Part shown: in pieces, positions 1 through 38,504 of the stretch
Layout: the number at the start of each line of letters is the position of its first letter
Position numbering within the stretch: position 1 is the stretch's first letter
NCBI GenBank assembly: GCA_029964075.1
Contig: CM057136.1
Location: forward strand, 12,028,001 to 12,092,000
Direction of reading: 5' to 3'
From: Patiria pectinifera
Taxonomy: Eukaryota; Echinodermata; Asteroidea; Valvatida; Asterinidae
DNA: 64,000 nucleotides
The notes under the pieces: model-generated
Told to the model about the DNA's origin: nothing
Databases searched by the model: none
Seen by the model: only the letters and a program-made list of their open reading frames with translations
Program-made: the position numbers and the translations under genes

Positions 1-2458
1 TTGCTAGTTAGTATCAGGGAAACAGAAGCCAGTGAGTTGTAGAGATGCTTCCACTGGCAAGAAATGAGAAGATTAAAAAAACGCTGTAAATTGACGAAAA
101 GAAAACCAGTTCACGCGGTCAGTTGGCTTATGATGCTTTGGATACTGTACCGGTGAAGTAGCCTTCGTTGCATATGCGCAACGTCAAGAACGTCAAGAGA
201 CTCTCCTTCTCCCAACCCATTATGGCATCAGGAAATTAAATCGACACCTCTGGTCTTCCACCGGTGTGCCTCCTGCATCACCCGAGACCATCCATACAGC
301 AGACTTCTTGATTCGTCTGTCCGTCATCCCCCCCCCCCCCCCCCGGAAACTCAGAGCGCCACCGGACGGAAACCACCACCCTTTGTGTTTAGTGATTAAA
401 TATTGGTTCGCTTGTGCAGGGGCCGGATGTGAGAGCGTCGACGTAATTAGGCCGCCAGGCACCGCGCTTCCAAAGATATATAACCATTTGGGAATGATAA
501 CACAATGGAAAGAGGATAGTAGTCCTTTTGTTAATGTTACCGGACGCAAAAAAATATAACAAAATTAGTTTGATCTGTACTAGGCAGTTTCCTATGTTGT
601 CCTGAAAGTCAGCATACTATTTCCGTAAAGTCAGAATTTCACTTTCGCGTTCTGTTTCGCGCTGAGGTTGAACTGGCCTTAATTTGAAGAGAAAAGAGAA
701 AGAGATTGTAATTATTAAATTTAATTTTCAATTAAAAAGTATTTTGCCTATTTACCCCTGAGATTTACCCATTGTTTCCTGTACCACCACAAACTTCGGC
801 AAGTTGCCGAAACAGCAACAAAAAAGAAAAAAAATCACACACCGGTACATGATATTTCAATAGAAACGTTAACTTCCCCGTGTTGGGGCCCTATTCCTAA
901 AGACCCTTTGACACTTGACAGATATGTGAGTTGATTCATAATCTACATGTATAAAAGAACCTCTTATTGAAAGTACCGGTCACGATGTACGTCACTGGCG
1001 TTGGCCTGGGAATGACAGCCAAAAAAAAAAAAAAAATGGAAAAAAAATCCTTTTCAGTTTGCGTTCGGCAGCGAGAGATTTAATTTTGTCCCATTGTAAT
1101 CGCATTCAGTAGCTTTTATTAAATACAGTTGTTAGTGTAGATTTCCCGGGAGAAGACGATTGTGGAGAAAAGCTTGTACGTAGTTTACGTGAGTGTAAGC
1201 TGATCATTGGGATTAGAAGTGCTGCGGGAACAATTGAGTGAACTTTCAAATGTTGCTAAAGTACTGTTAAAGTTCTTAAAAGGGTTGGATGTTGAAAAAG
1301 GTCATGCATAGTATACACATGCACATGATAGAACACAATTTGATGATAGTACAGAGTTTGGGGGAAAAAGCCATAATGAAATGTACCCGAAACATACAAT
1401 GTACATTCAGTGCCAAGTAGTCCTTTCAGTCAAAATCAAACAAGTGACTGTTTTCAACAGTTAAGAATTCCCAGCCTACATAAAGCAGGATTGACTGGCT
1501 GGGACTGACTTATGCTTTGACCCCGGGTGAGTGATAAAACAGCTGTGACCACAACTTGCCTGCTTTGTCTGTCGACCCAGTTTGACTAATCACAGTGCTT
1601 GCTTAACATTTATTATTATTATTATTTATTATTATTATTATTTATTCGGCCAAATTACATGATACAACAAGCAATCTACAAAGTAAACAAAACTAAACAA
1701 ACACAATCCAATCCAAGCTGGCCAGGATTGACAAAAGTATAATAAAACACTGTGACTCGAAAGCCTGACTGCTGATGACTAGCCTTTGATAAAAGTATAA
1801 CAGGGGAAGTATAAGTGAATTTTGACTGTCTGTGACTGTTGAAATAGCAAGAGGGTTAAAGGTAGAGTTAGACCATCTGCGTCTGTCCAAAATGCAATTG
1901 ACCAAATTGTTGTTACAAAGCTTACTTGGTTTAAAGACAGTAATGGCACTGAACAGAATTCCCTGTGAAATTATTCCTTCGGGCATGCTGTCATTTTGAA
2001 GAAAACAGTAAAAGGTTATTCCCAAAGATGTGTCAAGTGACGCATTTTTGGAAATTTCCGTTGGCAGAACGTTGGTTTGTAACTGGGCGAATCCCCAAAT
2101 GGGTGCAAGCACGTTGACACGATAAACCCACACGTGCAGTTGCTATTATTAGCGAGAATCGTCCGTTCCATTGTGACATTACATGTACATAGCTCGACAA
2201 TCGGCTAAATGAGAATGATTCTCATTCGTGTCCCGAATGCTGATTTTGGGATCATTGTGTCATGACTCAGCAACTTTAGAATTGACATCGAGATCCAGAT
2301 TATTGTGTTTTCTGGAAAGGCGCAGAGATAAACACGTTTCATTAATTCTTAAACATATTCTCATATTAATTCTTAAACATCCGTCTTAAGATTTTGAGCA
2401 CTTTTGTTGCTTCAAACGAAAAAAAAAAAAAACACCAATAACAAGTGGTCTACTCTAC
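1..2458. other. Probable PTEN intron 1 (partial), no gene seen
   Basis: This stretch lies upstream of PTEN exon 2. I searched it by eye for the conserved PTEN exon 1 (KRRYQEDGF-type coding followed by a donor) and did not find it. It holds homopolymer runs (poly-C near 330-344) and an ATT repeat. Positions 1960-2110 resemble segments near 21530-21640 and 25430-25560, so an old shared repeat is likely. Confidence 0.5.
1609..1645 (-). repeat. ATT microsatellite, possible retroposon tail
   Basis: An imperfect ATT tract is followed by ttattcggccaaattacatg. On the - strand this reads as a GGCCGAATAA tail with AAT repeats, the form common at LINE or SINE 3' ends. Only the tail is recognisable. Confidence 0.5.
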
Positions 2459-3000
2459 CTTCAAAGGGAAAATACAACATTTGCAAACATCGAAAAATAA
2501 AACTACCAAGTTTTTACGAAATACCTTACTAGAATGTTGGTAAATGACAGTTTAAAGCATCCTGTAAAATTATGGCACCTGGTGTCCAGTCATTTTCAAG
2601 AAAATGATATTTTTGTATACATTTCCAACGGTGGTCGGCCGACCATCGTTGGAAAAACCTAACTATTTTTCAACTACTGCTCCAATTTTACAATTTTCTT
2701 AGTCCAAATTTTGTTTGCTATTGGTTACACGTACATGTTCATGAATGGGTGCAGGCCAGCTAGACTGGTTCCCTTAACCTTACAATTTTCCGACATCTAT
2801 AAATTGATCCATTTTATCGATAGTGGAGTCAAGGAACCAGACTACTTAAACATTTTTGTTTTTCTTGGTTTTTCAAGCATTTTCGAACCCAAAACTTCCA
2901 ACATGTCAGTTAAACAGTATTTGAGCTATTATACTAACCCCTCAAATAGTTCATTTCTGAAAATTACAACAAAAGCCAATGATGTACATTCCCTTTAAAG
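2459..3000 (+). mobile_element. MITE family A, copy 1
   Basis: A non-coding element of about 540 bp has inverted ends close to CTTTAAAGGGAATATACA. Three other copies lie in the window (12995-13520, 20467-20979, 22843-23365). It contains two internal inverted repeats: a short hairpin around TTCCAACGGTGGTCGG and a wider pair, CTGGTTCCCTTAACC with GGAACCAG. There is no open frame of note. A non-autonomous DNA transposon is the best fit. Confidence 0.8.
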
Positions 3001-3156
3001 TACAATGGAAACAGTAGAGTCCTAATCGAGTCAATTAAATGTCAAATTACAGTCAGGACACAAGTTAACGGGAAATGAATTTGAACATTGACAAAGAGAG
3101 TTGCATTTTATATCACAGGTCATTTGAATAGCTGAATCCTTGATTTGAGGCTGGAC

Positions 3157-3317
3157 GGCGTGTGATAGACTCTGATGACTTGTGGTGGCCTTTGTGATTG
3201 ACTTTTGATGACTTGTGATGGACTCTTTGAGGGATTGTGATTAAGATGGCTTGTGATTGACATCTGATTTCTTGTGATGGCTTGTTATAGCTTATGATGG
3301 ACTTTGGACTGACTTAA
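3157..3317 (+). repeat. Degenerate GACTTGTGAT minisatellite
   Basis: Imperfect repeats of a GACTTGTGAT-like unit are seen. The core is the same as the much larger array at 51290-51715. Confidence 0.6.
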
Positions 3318-3609
3318 TAAATAATAATTCTTACTATAATGGGGCGACACTCCCATAGACTTGCACGCAAACCTAAACTGTCGCCTAACCAGAGTTTACC
3401 TGATCCTTTTTCCACGAAATTCGGTATTTAGGGGAATTGGACAACAAGGAATTGATCTGGATGGGTCATGACATTAAAATTCCTTGTCCTAAGGGTCGTT
3501 TCAACAATAGGGCGACACCAAATTGTCGCCCCAATAGGGTGTGTCGCCCTAATCGAGACGACACTTGAGAAATCTGTTGCCCTATTGCAGCAATTCTAAA
3601 TTTAAAAGG

Positions 3610-3915
3610 TATTTATAAAGTGCTTTAAACGGGGTATCAAAGTGCTTTACAATTATTATTACCCCTCTTCAACGGGCAAACACTCCTGAAATCTTCTCAA
3701 CTCCCCGGGAGCCGTAATCAACCTCTCGCAGTCACAGTAACCAACTCTGCCCTTGGAGGTACCCATCTACTCCTGGGTGGAGAGAAGCAATGAGTGACAA
3801 AGCGCCTCGCTGAGGGGTATATACACACGATAACCCCGGACAGGACTCGAACCCACAGCCTGCAGAATTACCCGCAGACCACAAATTCAATGCTCCAGAC
3901 CACTCAGCCACGGTT
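3610..3915 (-). mobile_element. tRNA-derived SINE
   Basis: On the - strand, 3915-3830 reads as a tRNA head with box A-like GGCTGAGTGGTCTGG and box B GGGTTCGAGTCC. A body follows, ending in GTAAAGCACTTTG and AATAATAATTG. The long spacing between the boxes suggests a Leu or Ser tRNA origin. Confidence 0.75.
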
Positions 3916-3980
3916 GATTGATTTGCAATTGATTTGTATGATTGATTTGCAATTGATTTGTATGATTGATTTGCAATTGT
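3914..3980 (+). repeat. 24-bp tandem repeat
   Basis: About 2.7 near-perfect copies of a 24-bp unit beginning ATTGATTTGCAATTGATTTG abut the SINE head. Confidence 0.9.
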
Positions 3981-4099
3981 TTGTGATGCATGTACCTTGT
4001 GGTTTGAGTTATGATGACTTGGCGAGTAAGGTAAGATGATTTGAGGGTTTTACTTTTCCTATCCCTGAACATTTTTTCCCTTAACTTGATGACTGCCAG

Positions 4100-28086
<23,987 letters not shown>

Positions 28087-31000
28087 TGACGGCCACACGG
28101 TCCCCCCCCCCTCCCTCTTCCTCACTCTCCTCCCCTAGGTGCGGTGCACGAACTCCCTGCATACACACATTCTACCGTCTGTGCATGGACAGACATCCGT
28201 GTTTGTGTCTCTCTCCCAGGGTACCAGACTATCTTGGTTAGACTAACAAGTACAAGCCCTAGGCTTAGTCACAATCTCCTGTCTAGAGCTACAGTCTAGG
28301 ATTCTGGATATAACTACATTGGGAACATGGTAGCAGTAGCCTTAGCCATAAGAACCAGTTCGCATCACCTATTAGTAAATTCTTCCTAGGATTTTAGCCT
28401 GTGATGGTTGATTAAAAAAAAAGGAAAATCAGGTCTAAAAAGGCTTGTCAAAGGGCATTCTGATGGTTACTGAGTTGGCAAGACAGGGTTTTCAGTGGTT
28501 TTTTTTTTTGAGAATTCAAAATAGTCTGGTGCCCTCCGAGAGGCAACAAGTTGAGAAGCGTCAGTCGTCATCATGTGTACAGATCTGCAAGGTATCAAAA
28601 GCTGACATTTGGACAGGCACAAAAATAAAAAGGATTTATATTGTATGTAAAATGTTTATATCTATATATCATGGTACAGTACTTTTTATTGAATTTGAAG
28701 CAGCTGTTAGCTTCTTTGGTCCTACTCCCTCTGTATCTTCGCACTCGCCCGCTGTTCCCACGCACACGCAGGCACGCACGCGCACCAATTTGGTGGATTG
28801 TCTAAGAGATTGTACGCAAAAACGTGTCGGTTGTAACAAAGAGAGTGATATGACAGGAACGTGGATGTAACTGCTATCATGTGCACACTACCCGCGCATA
28901 GGCACTATCGGGTTTTGTTCGTACTTGGCACCATGCACTCCCACACTAGTACCCCCTCAACGGTTACAAAGGGAGAGTTGGGAAGAGCACTGGGAGAGAC
29001 ATTTGAAGGGATGGCTGATAACACCTGATGCTTATGAGGAGACGTTAAGAGTTTGTGCGCGCACTCAGAATAAGATCAGTTGTGCATACTTGGCCAAGTT
29101 CGGGCAAGGACCATTAGTCGACTAGTGGTTGTCCCATACCCATGTGAACCAGTATATGCATATTATGGGTTCAAGTGGCTGAATCGGATCGGGTAGCCCA
29201 TGCCGTTCCATTAGCTCTGACGTCATTCTCGGGGCTCACCCGGGTCAGCCACCACAGGCCTTGCATGTGGAGCAGAGTCAGTGGTGGAACTACGTCACAC
29301 GCATGCGTTGTTCATTCCATGAAACGGACAAATATGGCAGCCGGACAGCGGAAATCTCAAGAGGACCCAAAAATCAACTTTATTTGAAGTCTTAAAAGTA
29401 TCATTTATTGAGTTCATTGCGATTTTAGACGCTATAATTTCAGCCCAACTTTTTGAGTTTTGCAAGTGACTGAAACAAAGTAGTAAATCTCAAAGCAAGA
29501 CAGGCATTTTGTCGGTGGCTCCGACAGCAACTGCGGACATCACGTGAGAATCGTGATGGCCCGCGGTTGAGTGTTCGATTAGCCCGGCTGTCGTGGCTAA
29601 CCCGTCTGCCTTTACCCGATTCGATCTGGGTGAGCTACTCGAACGCACCCTATACAAAGACATACAGCATCTTCTTGGAAGCATCAGTCGTCGTCAACAA
29701 TGTGTTCGAATGTCTCTCTTGGTGGTCTCCCCCAACTATCCCTTTCGTACCGTTGAGGGGTACTTGTGCACGGAGCCCATCAGGGCTTTCAAAAATGGTT
29801 TCATAGTGCAATCAACTGTTTGTGCTCACAGAGTCCATCCATACATGCATATAAACACATGTGAGTGCATGCTGTGTGTCCTGAAGGCTTTGGCTTGCTT
29901 GAACGACCACACTGCGTGTTTTCTGTTCCTGGACTGAGTCCACATTTGCCCAGTCGTTGAGAATCATTTGGTCCATTCAACTGCTAAAAAAACCTGCTAT
30001 TGGATGTTTGTCTAAGTTCTTCAATCCCCTGAGATCTGATTGTGCGTTGGATCACCCTAGTTGATTCCAGATGATCCTCTCAATATCAGGCAACGGAGGG
30101 TCTTCAAATTGTTTCTCTCCCGGTGTGCGTGTGTAACAGGGAATATTATTGGTTCACAAGATTGCCCTGCCAAAGTCTCAGCCAATGAGAAGGCTTCTTA
30201 CTTTACCCTGTGCATCCTGCAATGCAACGGTTACGATATAGCATATAAAAGTAAAGAAATAACTCTACATTGTTGAGAAAAAAAAACATGTACATGTAAG
30301 ACACTTGTTCATAGATTAAAAATAAAGGAAACTGTACATTTCTTGCACCTTCAGCCCTAGTTTTTATATTTTAAAATAAGGAGTATATTATTGCATGTGA
30401 ATACTTATATATTAAGCTAAGTTAAAAGCTGAAAGAGGGACAGAAACCTGCAAAAAAAAATTGCGCAATTTCTCCATTTTCGTCTGTTTTCGTTTCTGTT
30501 TCGGCCGTGGCGACTTTTGATCAATTCCTTTTGTTGAAAATGGAGGTCGGAGTTTGGGAGAGAATGTCGGGAAATGGTGCAAATTTTTGCCAGATTTTTG
30601 TCCTCCAAAATTTCGTCAGGGAATGTACACACTTTAAAAGAGCTTTTACGAACAGTCGTACTTGTGTCACAGCTTAATGTGTATTAAAACTTTAAGAGTT
30701 TAAAAACTAGTTAAAAATTGCCAAAGGATTTTTAATATCACTGTTGTCATTATAAGTGTGTTTTTACATTATTGAGAGACGGGGAAAAAAAATCCAATGT
30801 ACAATGTTTGTTAGAGTCATTTGTTAATTGATTAATTGTTTTTTTTTTTATAGATAAACAAAAAACACTTCCACTGTAGTGAGTACTTGTAATATGAAAC
30901 TTGTGGACGCCAATGATATGAATTTGCTTTACCGGAAATACTCCAAACGCTGCGAAGGTTGTAAGTGATAGTGTCTTCTCAAGAAACTGTTTATTTTACA

Positions 31001-34000
31001 TCGATTGTTTTGGCAAATTGCCAATGCTTTCATCGGGAGATTGGTTTAAAGATGTCAAGCATATCTCCTGATACATTTTGCTTGAATCCAGTGGGCCGGG
31101 ATTTTCAAGCGTGTTTCAAGGCAATTATTGTGAATGGAAAAACCAAGCGAGTATGACGTGATTAAGTTTGACATGATAAGTGAGTACGACTAACGAAACA
31201 CTATAGAAATGCACTTGCCAGAAATTCACTCGCGTCAAACTTGTTCATCTGCTGTGGTCTAACAGGACGTCCCGATAAAAAAGAAGAAGTTGAAATAGAT
31301 ACTGTTTACCGACTGCAAAGGATTAATATCCCATTTCCTGAGAAAGCAGCTCTTAAGATAACATTTATTCTATCATGCTTTATAAAATGATAAAAGTCTG
31401 GTACATGGTGATAGATTTAACTTCTAATGAACTTTCCCGGTTTTTTTTTCTTCATGCTGCTTATCTTTTGGGATGAGTCGCCAGACTCCCCAAGGCAGTT
31501 CCACTAACTGCGCAAAAGGTTACCACCAGGGACCAGTCTACTTCTCCTAATTTTTAAAAATCCCGGTGATCATAACAAGTGACTATTGTACATTTTTTTC
31601 TCTCTCTAGTTTGTCGAAATTGTGACCGGAGAAGTCGTGTAGTTTTTAGACACTCATTGTCAAGTCTACTCCTCCAGTAGTAAATTTACACAGATGTAAT
31701 TTTTGTGGGCGAGAAAATTTGAGAAAATTAGCTATACTAGTACGTGTACCCACATGTTTGTGGAGTGCACCCTTTTTGCACTTGTAAAAGCAAGGGTTTA
31801 TGTCTAGTGACCCGATGTACAAACAGGAAGAAATTAAATGCAGTTTACATGGCAGTAGCTCTTGTGGGAAACTTGTAATATAGAATATATGTATAATTAT
31901 GTACATAAAAAAAAAACACTGTGTATACATATTGTATAGGGGGGCAAGAAAGAAATGTTCCCATGACTTTATCGACCTTGGTTGACCAAAACTAAACAAC
32001 AACAAAAATACGCCCGTGTTTTTCAGTATTTTTTTTTTCTGAAATGTTAGGAAGTAAAACATTTTTTATTGCAGATTGTGTGACTGAAAGTTGTTGCGTT
32101 GTTTGGTTTTTGTATGGTATGGTTTGGTGTCCATTTTGTGTAAAAAAACATGAAAAGTATTTGACCAAGTTTGCACTGAGGGAAAAAAAAAGGTGAAATT
32201 TTGACAACGCAACTCTCTGGAAGTGAAAAAGAAAAAGAAACAAAATGCGAGTCAAGTCCTGGACTAGTTATGTGACTGCTAAATAGATTGACTTAAATTA
32301 TGTATTTATTGTTTAAATCTGCAACTTCTTTTTTTATATATATATTTTACTGCAAATTTAACTGATATTTGAGCAAGGTACTTAAACAAAAAAATACTTG
32401 TATGTTTTCCTGTAAAAGTGTACCAGGGTAAAGTCCCGAACCACCCTTCCTGAAAGTTGAGATTTGTTGTAAATATTTGGCAGTAGTGACAGTTTGAGGC
32501 ATTATATCGAGAAAGGAAACAGGTCACTGTTTTTCGATAATTTGAATTTTTTTTCACAGAATTCCCTTGAAACTCAATTCCTTGGCCTCTCAATAAATGT
32601 AATACTACGCAGGTTAATGATATAACACCCACAATTTTGAGGGGAAAAAATGGCAAAAAAAGTAATATTCCATTCAATTGTACTTTATTTATAAAAAAGG
32701 TAAAAACCGAAAAAAATCAATCAACTTTCTATACTAAATATTGAAGACAATTTGTTTGGGCGTCATTTGGGCTGCTTCATGAAGCAGTTTCTGTTGGTTA
32801 AAAACACCAGCTATGTTGTGGAGAAAATATGTGGCAAAGTGGGTATTGTGCTGTCCGAAAAAGTGATCGCAGCTTCCCTGTGTAAGGTTTTTCAGTGGAC
32901 AACTTAATGAGTGGTCCCTTGGTCCATTCTCTAGGCCTGGTGGGTTTTATGTGATGAGACATCCCACAGTTGTTGACATATTGTGGCCAATTACCCATTC
33001 TGGCAGCTTAACCCTAACCTACCAACTCCATCAAAATTCATCCCCCCGCCCAGTTTGGTGGATTTTGGGGGACTTGGTCCTGCAGGCCTGGCTTGACTAA
33101 ATATTGATGGATCATGATGGACTTGGGCCAGGAGGCCTACAGCATAGCATGCATTGGAAGCAGTGTGATTGATGGATTTTGGCGGACTTGGTCCAGTACT
33201 TAGTAAAAGACAGTAGGGAGTTCGGGTTTTAAAGGCCAAACAGAGATGGCCTGTGAAATTATTAAGTCAGAAATGACTTTCGAACAAGAATAAAAACTCA
33301 CATGAATAACAAGTCTGGCCACATGTCATTTATTATTTGCATAGGCAAATGTGATAAGGCCATCTTTCCTGTTTGGCCACTTTCCCATCATGGCCAGTTG
33401 TGGTAATTTGTCCAAAAGTGGCCGGTAGTCCAACTTGCCACTAACGGCCTTTGAAAACCCCAAATTGGCTGCTGACAGTGTAGCAGTATGTCAGTAGTGG
33501 CCCATTTTTTTCTGTTCCATTGTGGCCTCAGTCCTACAGTAATTATCCATTTGATTCTGGCCACTGGTGGCCACTCATAGTTGTTACTTCAGGAAAAAAA
33601 CAACCTTCTGTACTGTCCTGTATCCCCTACCTTACAACACCGTCATTAAAAAAAAATGAAAACTACTTTAAACTTTGAAACACCTTGTCATTTTAATACT
33701 TAGACTAAAGCGTACACATGTAATTGCGTGAGCAAACCAGTACAGCATATGTGAGGGCCTGTCATGTTTAACCTACTGTAGCTGTAATTTTGATGTAGGA
33801 CGACACCATTATTATGGAACTAGCAGTACATATATTGTAAGTGCTTCAATCTGTATCGTGTTGAACTAGCAAAGATTGTACAGCAAGCCATGCAGTGGAA
33901 TGTGGTCAGGACTTTTCTAAACTTGGCAAAGTACACGTAACTCCATGGCCAGGGTACAATAATGTTGTATCAGCGACATTGTCAATACAGAGTTCTTTGC

Positions 34001-36200
34001 AAAAGGTTATTTGGCTTACTATATGCCTTTGTACTGAGGGCCTATCAAGGGAGCAATAGGTCTTATTCTTGAGCACTTGAGGGCGCCATAATGACATCAT
34101 AATGGGATATAATCAGACATGAATTCAAGGTTATTAACAATACACAAATTTCAAAAGCTCAACAGTTACTTTTTAGTATTTAAGTGAAGGTACTCGACTG
34201 CTTTGATGAACAGTTTTCTTTTTTATTGTACCCAGAAAATGGAGTGTGACAGCGCCCTCGCTTGCTCAGAATTATGGCATATTGATACCATGGCCATTTT
34301 CGAATTCCAGGCTTTGTCTCCAGTTTTGGTTTCATCCCATTTCTCCAGAGTTGCATAGAAACAGAAAATAGTTAAATTGAGCTGTCGGCTTAGTGGAGGG
34401 TGATCGCAACTTACCGGGGGTACATGGTGACAAAACACAGATTTGAAAAACCTCCATGTCAGAACATGGCTGCCATCTTGTCAAGAAGTGGACCAGTTAG
34501 TTGGCTTAGTAACCACATCTCCATGGTAACCAGTAGTAAGTCTTTTGAGGGTCATGGTGGGATGGATATATACATTTGTTCTTTGTGTGCCATGATGCCA
34601 ACTAGTTTTATCAACATGTTGTCTATGCAGCCAGTTTCTGAACACGAAAATTTTAAACCACAAGTTCTATGGGAGACACTGCTGTCAAATGCATAGACTG
34701 CTCTCAAAACATAAGAGCACCAAGCACTAATTCAAAAGTAATTTATGACTCAAAAAGTCTAATTCCTCATAAATTGCTCGAGGTACATGCACAATTGCAC
34801 ATGCATTTTGTAACTCTGATATTAAGGAGTTGACATTTTTTTGATAAATTTGAATTTTGCCTGCCTCAATTTTGGTCCTATACAGGCAGTTGATAGGCTG
34901 GTACCAAGTTGTGAATGCATGTCTAACATTACATCCTGGTCAGGGAGCCAAACAAGATGGCAGCCAAGTACAGGTGCATAAACTCTGTAAGTAAACATGG
35001 CTTGCTCGTTTTTTTTAATGAAATTTTTGATAGAACATTTTCTGTTGCACTGAATTTAGGGTAGTTTGCCACGTAATCGTTAAACAATAGTCCAATTTGT
35101 CAAAGTTTATATTTTAATTGTACTGAGAAGCAAGTCCCTTGAAATCTTTCAACCCTCGCTGTATGAACCAATTTGTATATGTATGCACAAACGATAAACC
35201 CGAGTCTCGTCATTATCATGTGCTTGTACATAATGATAGTGTAAGCCCACAAACTATGGCCACATATGAAGAATAAAAAAAAAGGTTTATTTTGGTCACA
35301 AGCGTCTGTGTCTAACATTGGTATTAAATTATATGTTTGCTTTCATTTTGTGTTCTCTGTTTTTTGCATGTAATTACGAAAGTTGACATCAAGAGCACGC
35401 AAGTTTGAGCGTGGACTGTGATTAACCTAGTCCAAAAATTTGGGACTCTCAATTCACTCTTTTCACACTTCCGCCACGGGCATGCAGAGCCTCGATCCGG
35501 CAACTTTACACAATACATATAGCCAGATCAGTGATTCTCGTGTCAGGGGTTCAGATCACTGAACCGGCTATGTTTATTATGTGAAGTTGCCAGATCGAGG
35601 CTCTGCATGCCCAATGGCGGAGCGTGAAAAGAGCAAATACTGTGTATGAGAGTCCCGAAACGCAAGATATTGAAAACATGCAACACAGGAAAATAGACTG
35701 GCACATGAAACAATCAGTCCAACACCCTTTGTGGAACTGCATCAGTCAACTGTGTCAAGAAACATGTGGTATCTAGTTCTGTTTCTACACATTCCCTATG
35801 GTCATGCCACCAGACTACTGAAGTGTCAATCTTTGCAAAAAAGTTGGACATGCACAAGTCTAGACTTTAGATTCAAATGGAAATAACTTGGCTTCACTCT
35901 CAAGTGCAAACTGTTAAAGAAAAGTCTCCTTTTAACATTAAATTGAGACCTCAAATTTGGCTGGTGAAATACTGAGGACCTTGCCTTTGCCCCTTGAAAA
36001 TGTTGGAGAATTTTGTAAGCTGAAGAGTAAAATTGGTCTGATCTTGTTTTGCATGTTTTTCTGAAATCAAGGTCGTAGTCTGTGATTAACCATAATTCGA
36101 CTAACTTCACTTGAACACCGGATGGATGGACTTTAGTTGAGTTTTTGGAACTGGAGCCTTGGGGGGGGGGGGGGGGAGAATGGTTCCATGACTGGTTACC
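28087..36200. other. PTEN 3' flank and convergent intergenic region, no gene seen
   Basis: PTEN transcripts probably run into this stretch, but I cannot choose a poly(A) site among several AATAAA-like hexamers (for example near 28625 and 30322). The DNA is AT-rich with scattered homopolymers, a local duplication around GATGGATTTTGGCGGACTTG (33050-33200) and one foldback element (35442-35655). A frame at 29593-29937 has no recognisable homology. Confidence 0.5.
35442..35655. mobile_element. Foldback MITE (214 bp)
   Basis: Left 35442-35524 and right 35567-35655 are inverted: GGGACTCTC at the tip, CTTTTCACNCTCCGCC, then GGGCATGCAGAGCCTCGAT and CGGCAACTT. The loop is about 40 nt. Confidence 0.85.
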
Positions 36201-36379
36201 AATAGCCGCATGTGTCATAATGCATAGCAGGGAGCCAGGAACAAGAAGTTTTTTCTGATGACGTTTCGACCAGTGTTCGACTGGAGACATTTGCAGGTTG
36301 CTTTTTAGTGCGCAAGCATAAGTTACGTTTCAAATCAACCACTAGTCGACTTATGGTCCTTGCCCAAAATTGCTCCAAG

Positions 36380-36575
36380 CTGTTCTTATGGCGCAGCATT
36401 ACATCAGCTGATGACAACATCATTTCATTTACAATGTAGTATGTGCGTTTTCACCAGTTTCAATGTCTTGCCATTAAGCACTCCAGACTCAAGAACATTT
36501 CAGTTTTGTGAAAATGGGTCTGGGAATAAGATTTCAGAAATTCCTGAACGTCAGTGCCGACTTATAGAAAGAGGA
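36380..36575 (+). repeat. Dispersed repeat family D, copy 2
   Basis: The segment runs from GGCGCAGCATTACATCAGCT through AGCACTCCAGACTCAAGAAC to GAAAATGGGTCTGG and CCTGAACGTC. It closely parallels 39128-39310. Confidence 0.65.
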
Positions 36576-38504
36576 CCAATTTGAACTTTCCCGTGCCCAG
36601 TTGGAATATTAAAACGGTCTTTATTAAACTTTTCACCAGTGAAATAACCTCAAGTGCAAGATTTTGTTCGTCGATACTGCAAACTCCAAGCTCAATAACG
36701 ACCCATGATGACTCTAAATTTAATATCAAGTTCTTTTTATCAAATGAAATTGAGTGATCACAATTCCACGTCCGTAACAATTCCTTAAACAATCAACTCA
36801 AGCCGTTTTATATATGCAGATGTAAGTCGTTAGTTAAATTTACATGAGCTTTTAATAGTCATCCTCGGCTGGAGTTTATCTTGTACACACATTAAATGTT
36901 TACTAAAATCAATAACTTGTCATGTTGTAACTTTTTAACAAATGTTAACACACACACAATTGCCGAAAACATTGAAAGCTCAAGACCTTTTGTAAGTTGG
37001 GAGACAAAATTTTAACAGCTTATATGTAAAACAAATCCCAACATTCTCTTCAAAAAATTACTTTATTTTTTACATCTCTCTCTTATTCTCAAATGAGAAA
37101 AAGGAAAATTACTTTTGTCCCAGAACTTGTAAAAAAACCCTAAAATGTTAAGTTTTCTACCTACTACTTGAAATATCAAGTTCACTACATGTACGTGAAA
37201 AAAACCAAAAAGACTTCCTATTATAAGATTTTAAGACTTCCGTACGATAATTTATATACAGTTTCTGTACAAACTCATTCAAGAAAATTGAGGTTAACAT
37301 GATCTCACTAACCTGAGGAACAAAAAATACATGTGTATAAGTTGATTCCGTCTTTCATACGAAATTAAAAACATGTCGACGCTTTGCCAACATGATCACT
37401 CCTGTACAGAATATTGTACATATTTTGGTAATCAAATTTTTGAAAATTAATGTATCACACGTGAATGGCGTGATGAATCACAATGTTCCTCTCAAATGTG
37501 AGCCCTTCTACCAGGTAAGTTTCCAAAAGGAAAGAGAAAACAATCAAAAAAAGAGAAAAATACATTTGGTTGATAAACACTTGACCACAACGAGTTCAAG
37601 ACGGACATTGCAAAGCATGTGAAATAACATGTACAATGTGAATTGTATACACGGCGAGTCCGAATGACCTGGACCCAAATTAAAGAAAACATTAAAATTA
37701 AGTAGCAATTATCAAAACAAGTACAAATGGGATATGCAATACGCTGGTATTTTGGACATATTTGGTGAAAGTTTTGTGTATATCCATTGTACCGCTTTGA
37801 AGAAAAGCGCTAGCAAAGACCACACGCTATTAAATACTCTGACCACGGTTTCACAAATGTATTGAAATCGCGTACTGACGTGAAGGAGTGTAATAAATAA
37901 AAACCTAGTCACGGTGACCGACTCACTTGAAGTTATTGACAAGCTGCTCGCTTGGAGAACGATTTCACCGACAAAACTGTTCGGCTGTAACTTATAAAAA
38001 GGTCACAAACTGCCAAAATCATGAAATGTCCAATGAAAAATTTCCCAAGACAGGGCAAAATCTAACACCACCTTAACATCACAGTGCACAATATCTAACC
38101 AACTCGGCAGAATCCCATTGCCATGGTTTCAAATGCCTCTCACGACTGAATACAACCACAACTCGCTGTTGTGAACCGGTAGTCAAGTCCATCACAAGTC
38201 CAGTCCGGTCACGAGTAACACGGGACAAACAATAATGGGTTGTTTGAATAAACCATTATCATGTTGGGGCCATCTTGATTTTTTTTTCCCATTCAAATCA
38301 ACGGAACCAAAGTGAGGCTGGAAGGAAAAATAGTCTGGTTCCTTTTTGCACAAAAAACCATTATCATTCAGTACTGTTATTGGATACAGGGAACATGACT
38401 GAAATGGTGTCAGCATGATAAAGGTCTAACGGGTGATGACTCGTGACTGACTAATTTACAACTCCGCAGAAAAATGGAATAAAAGCAATTTCTGGTGACG
38501 TTTT

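Noticed and set aside
1-4099. PTEN exon 1
   Set aside because: No stretch matching the conserved KRRYQEDGF coding and a following donor in the right phase was found, so exon 1 is probably upstream of the window.
29593-29937. A 114-codon frame with a plausible globular composition (FDLGELLERTLYKDIQHLL)
   Set aside because: No upstream ATG at its start, no recognised homology and no splice context. It could be a transposon-protein remnant but this cannot be supported.
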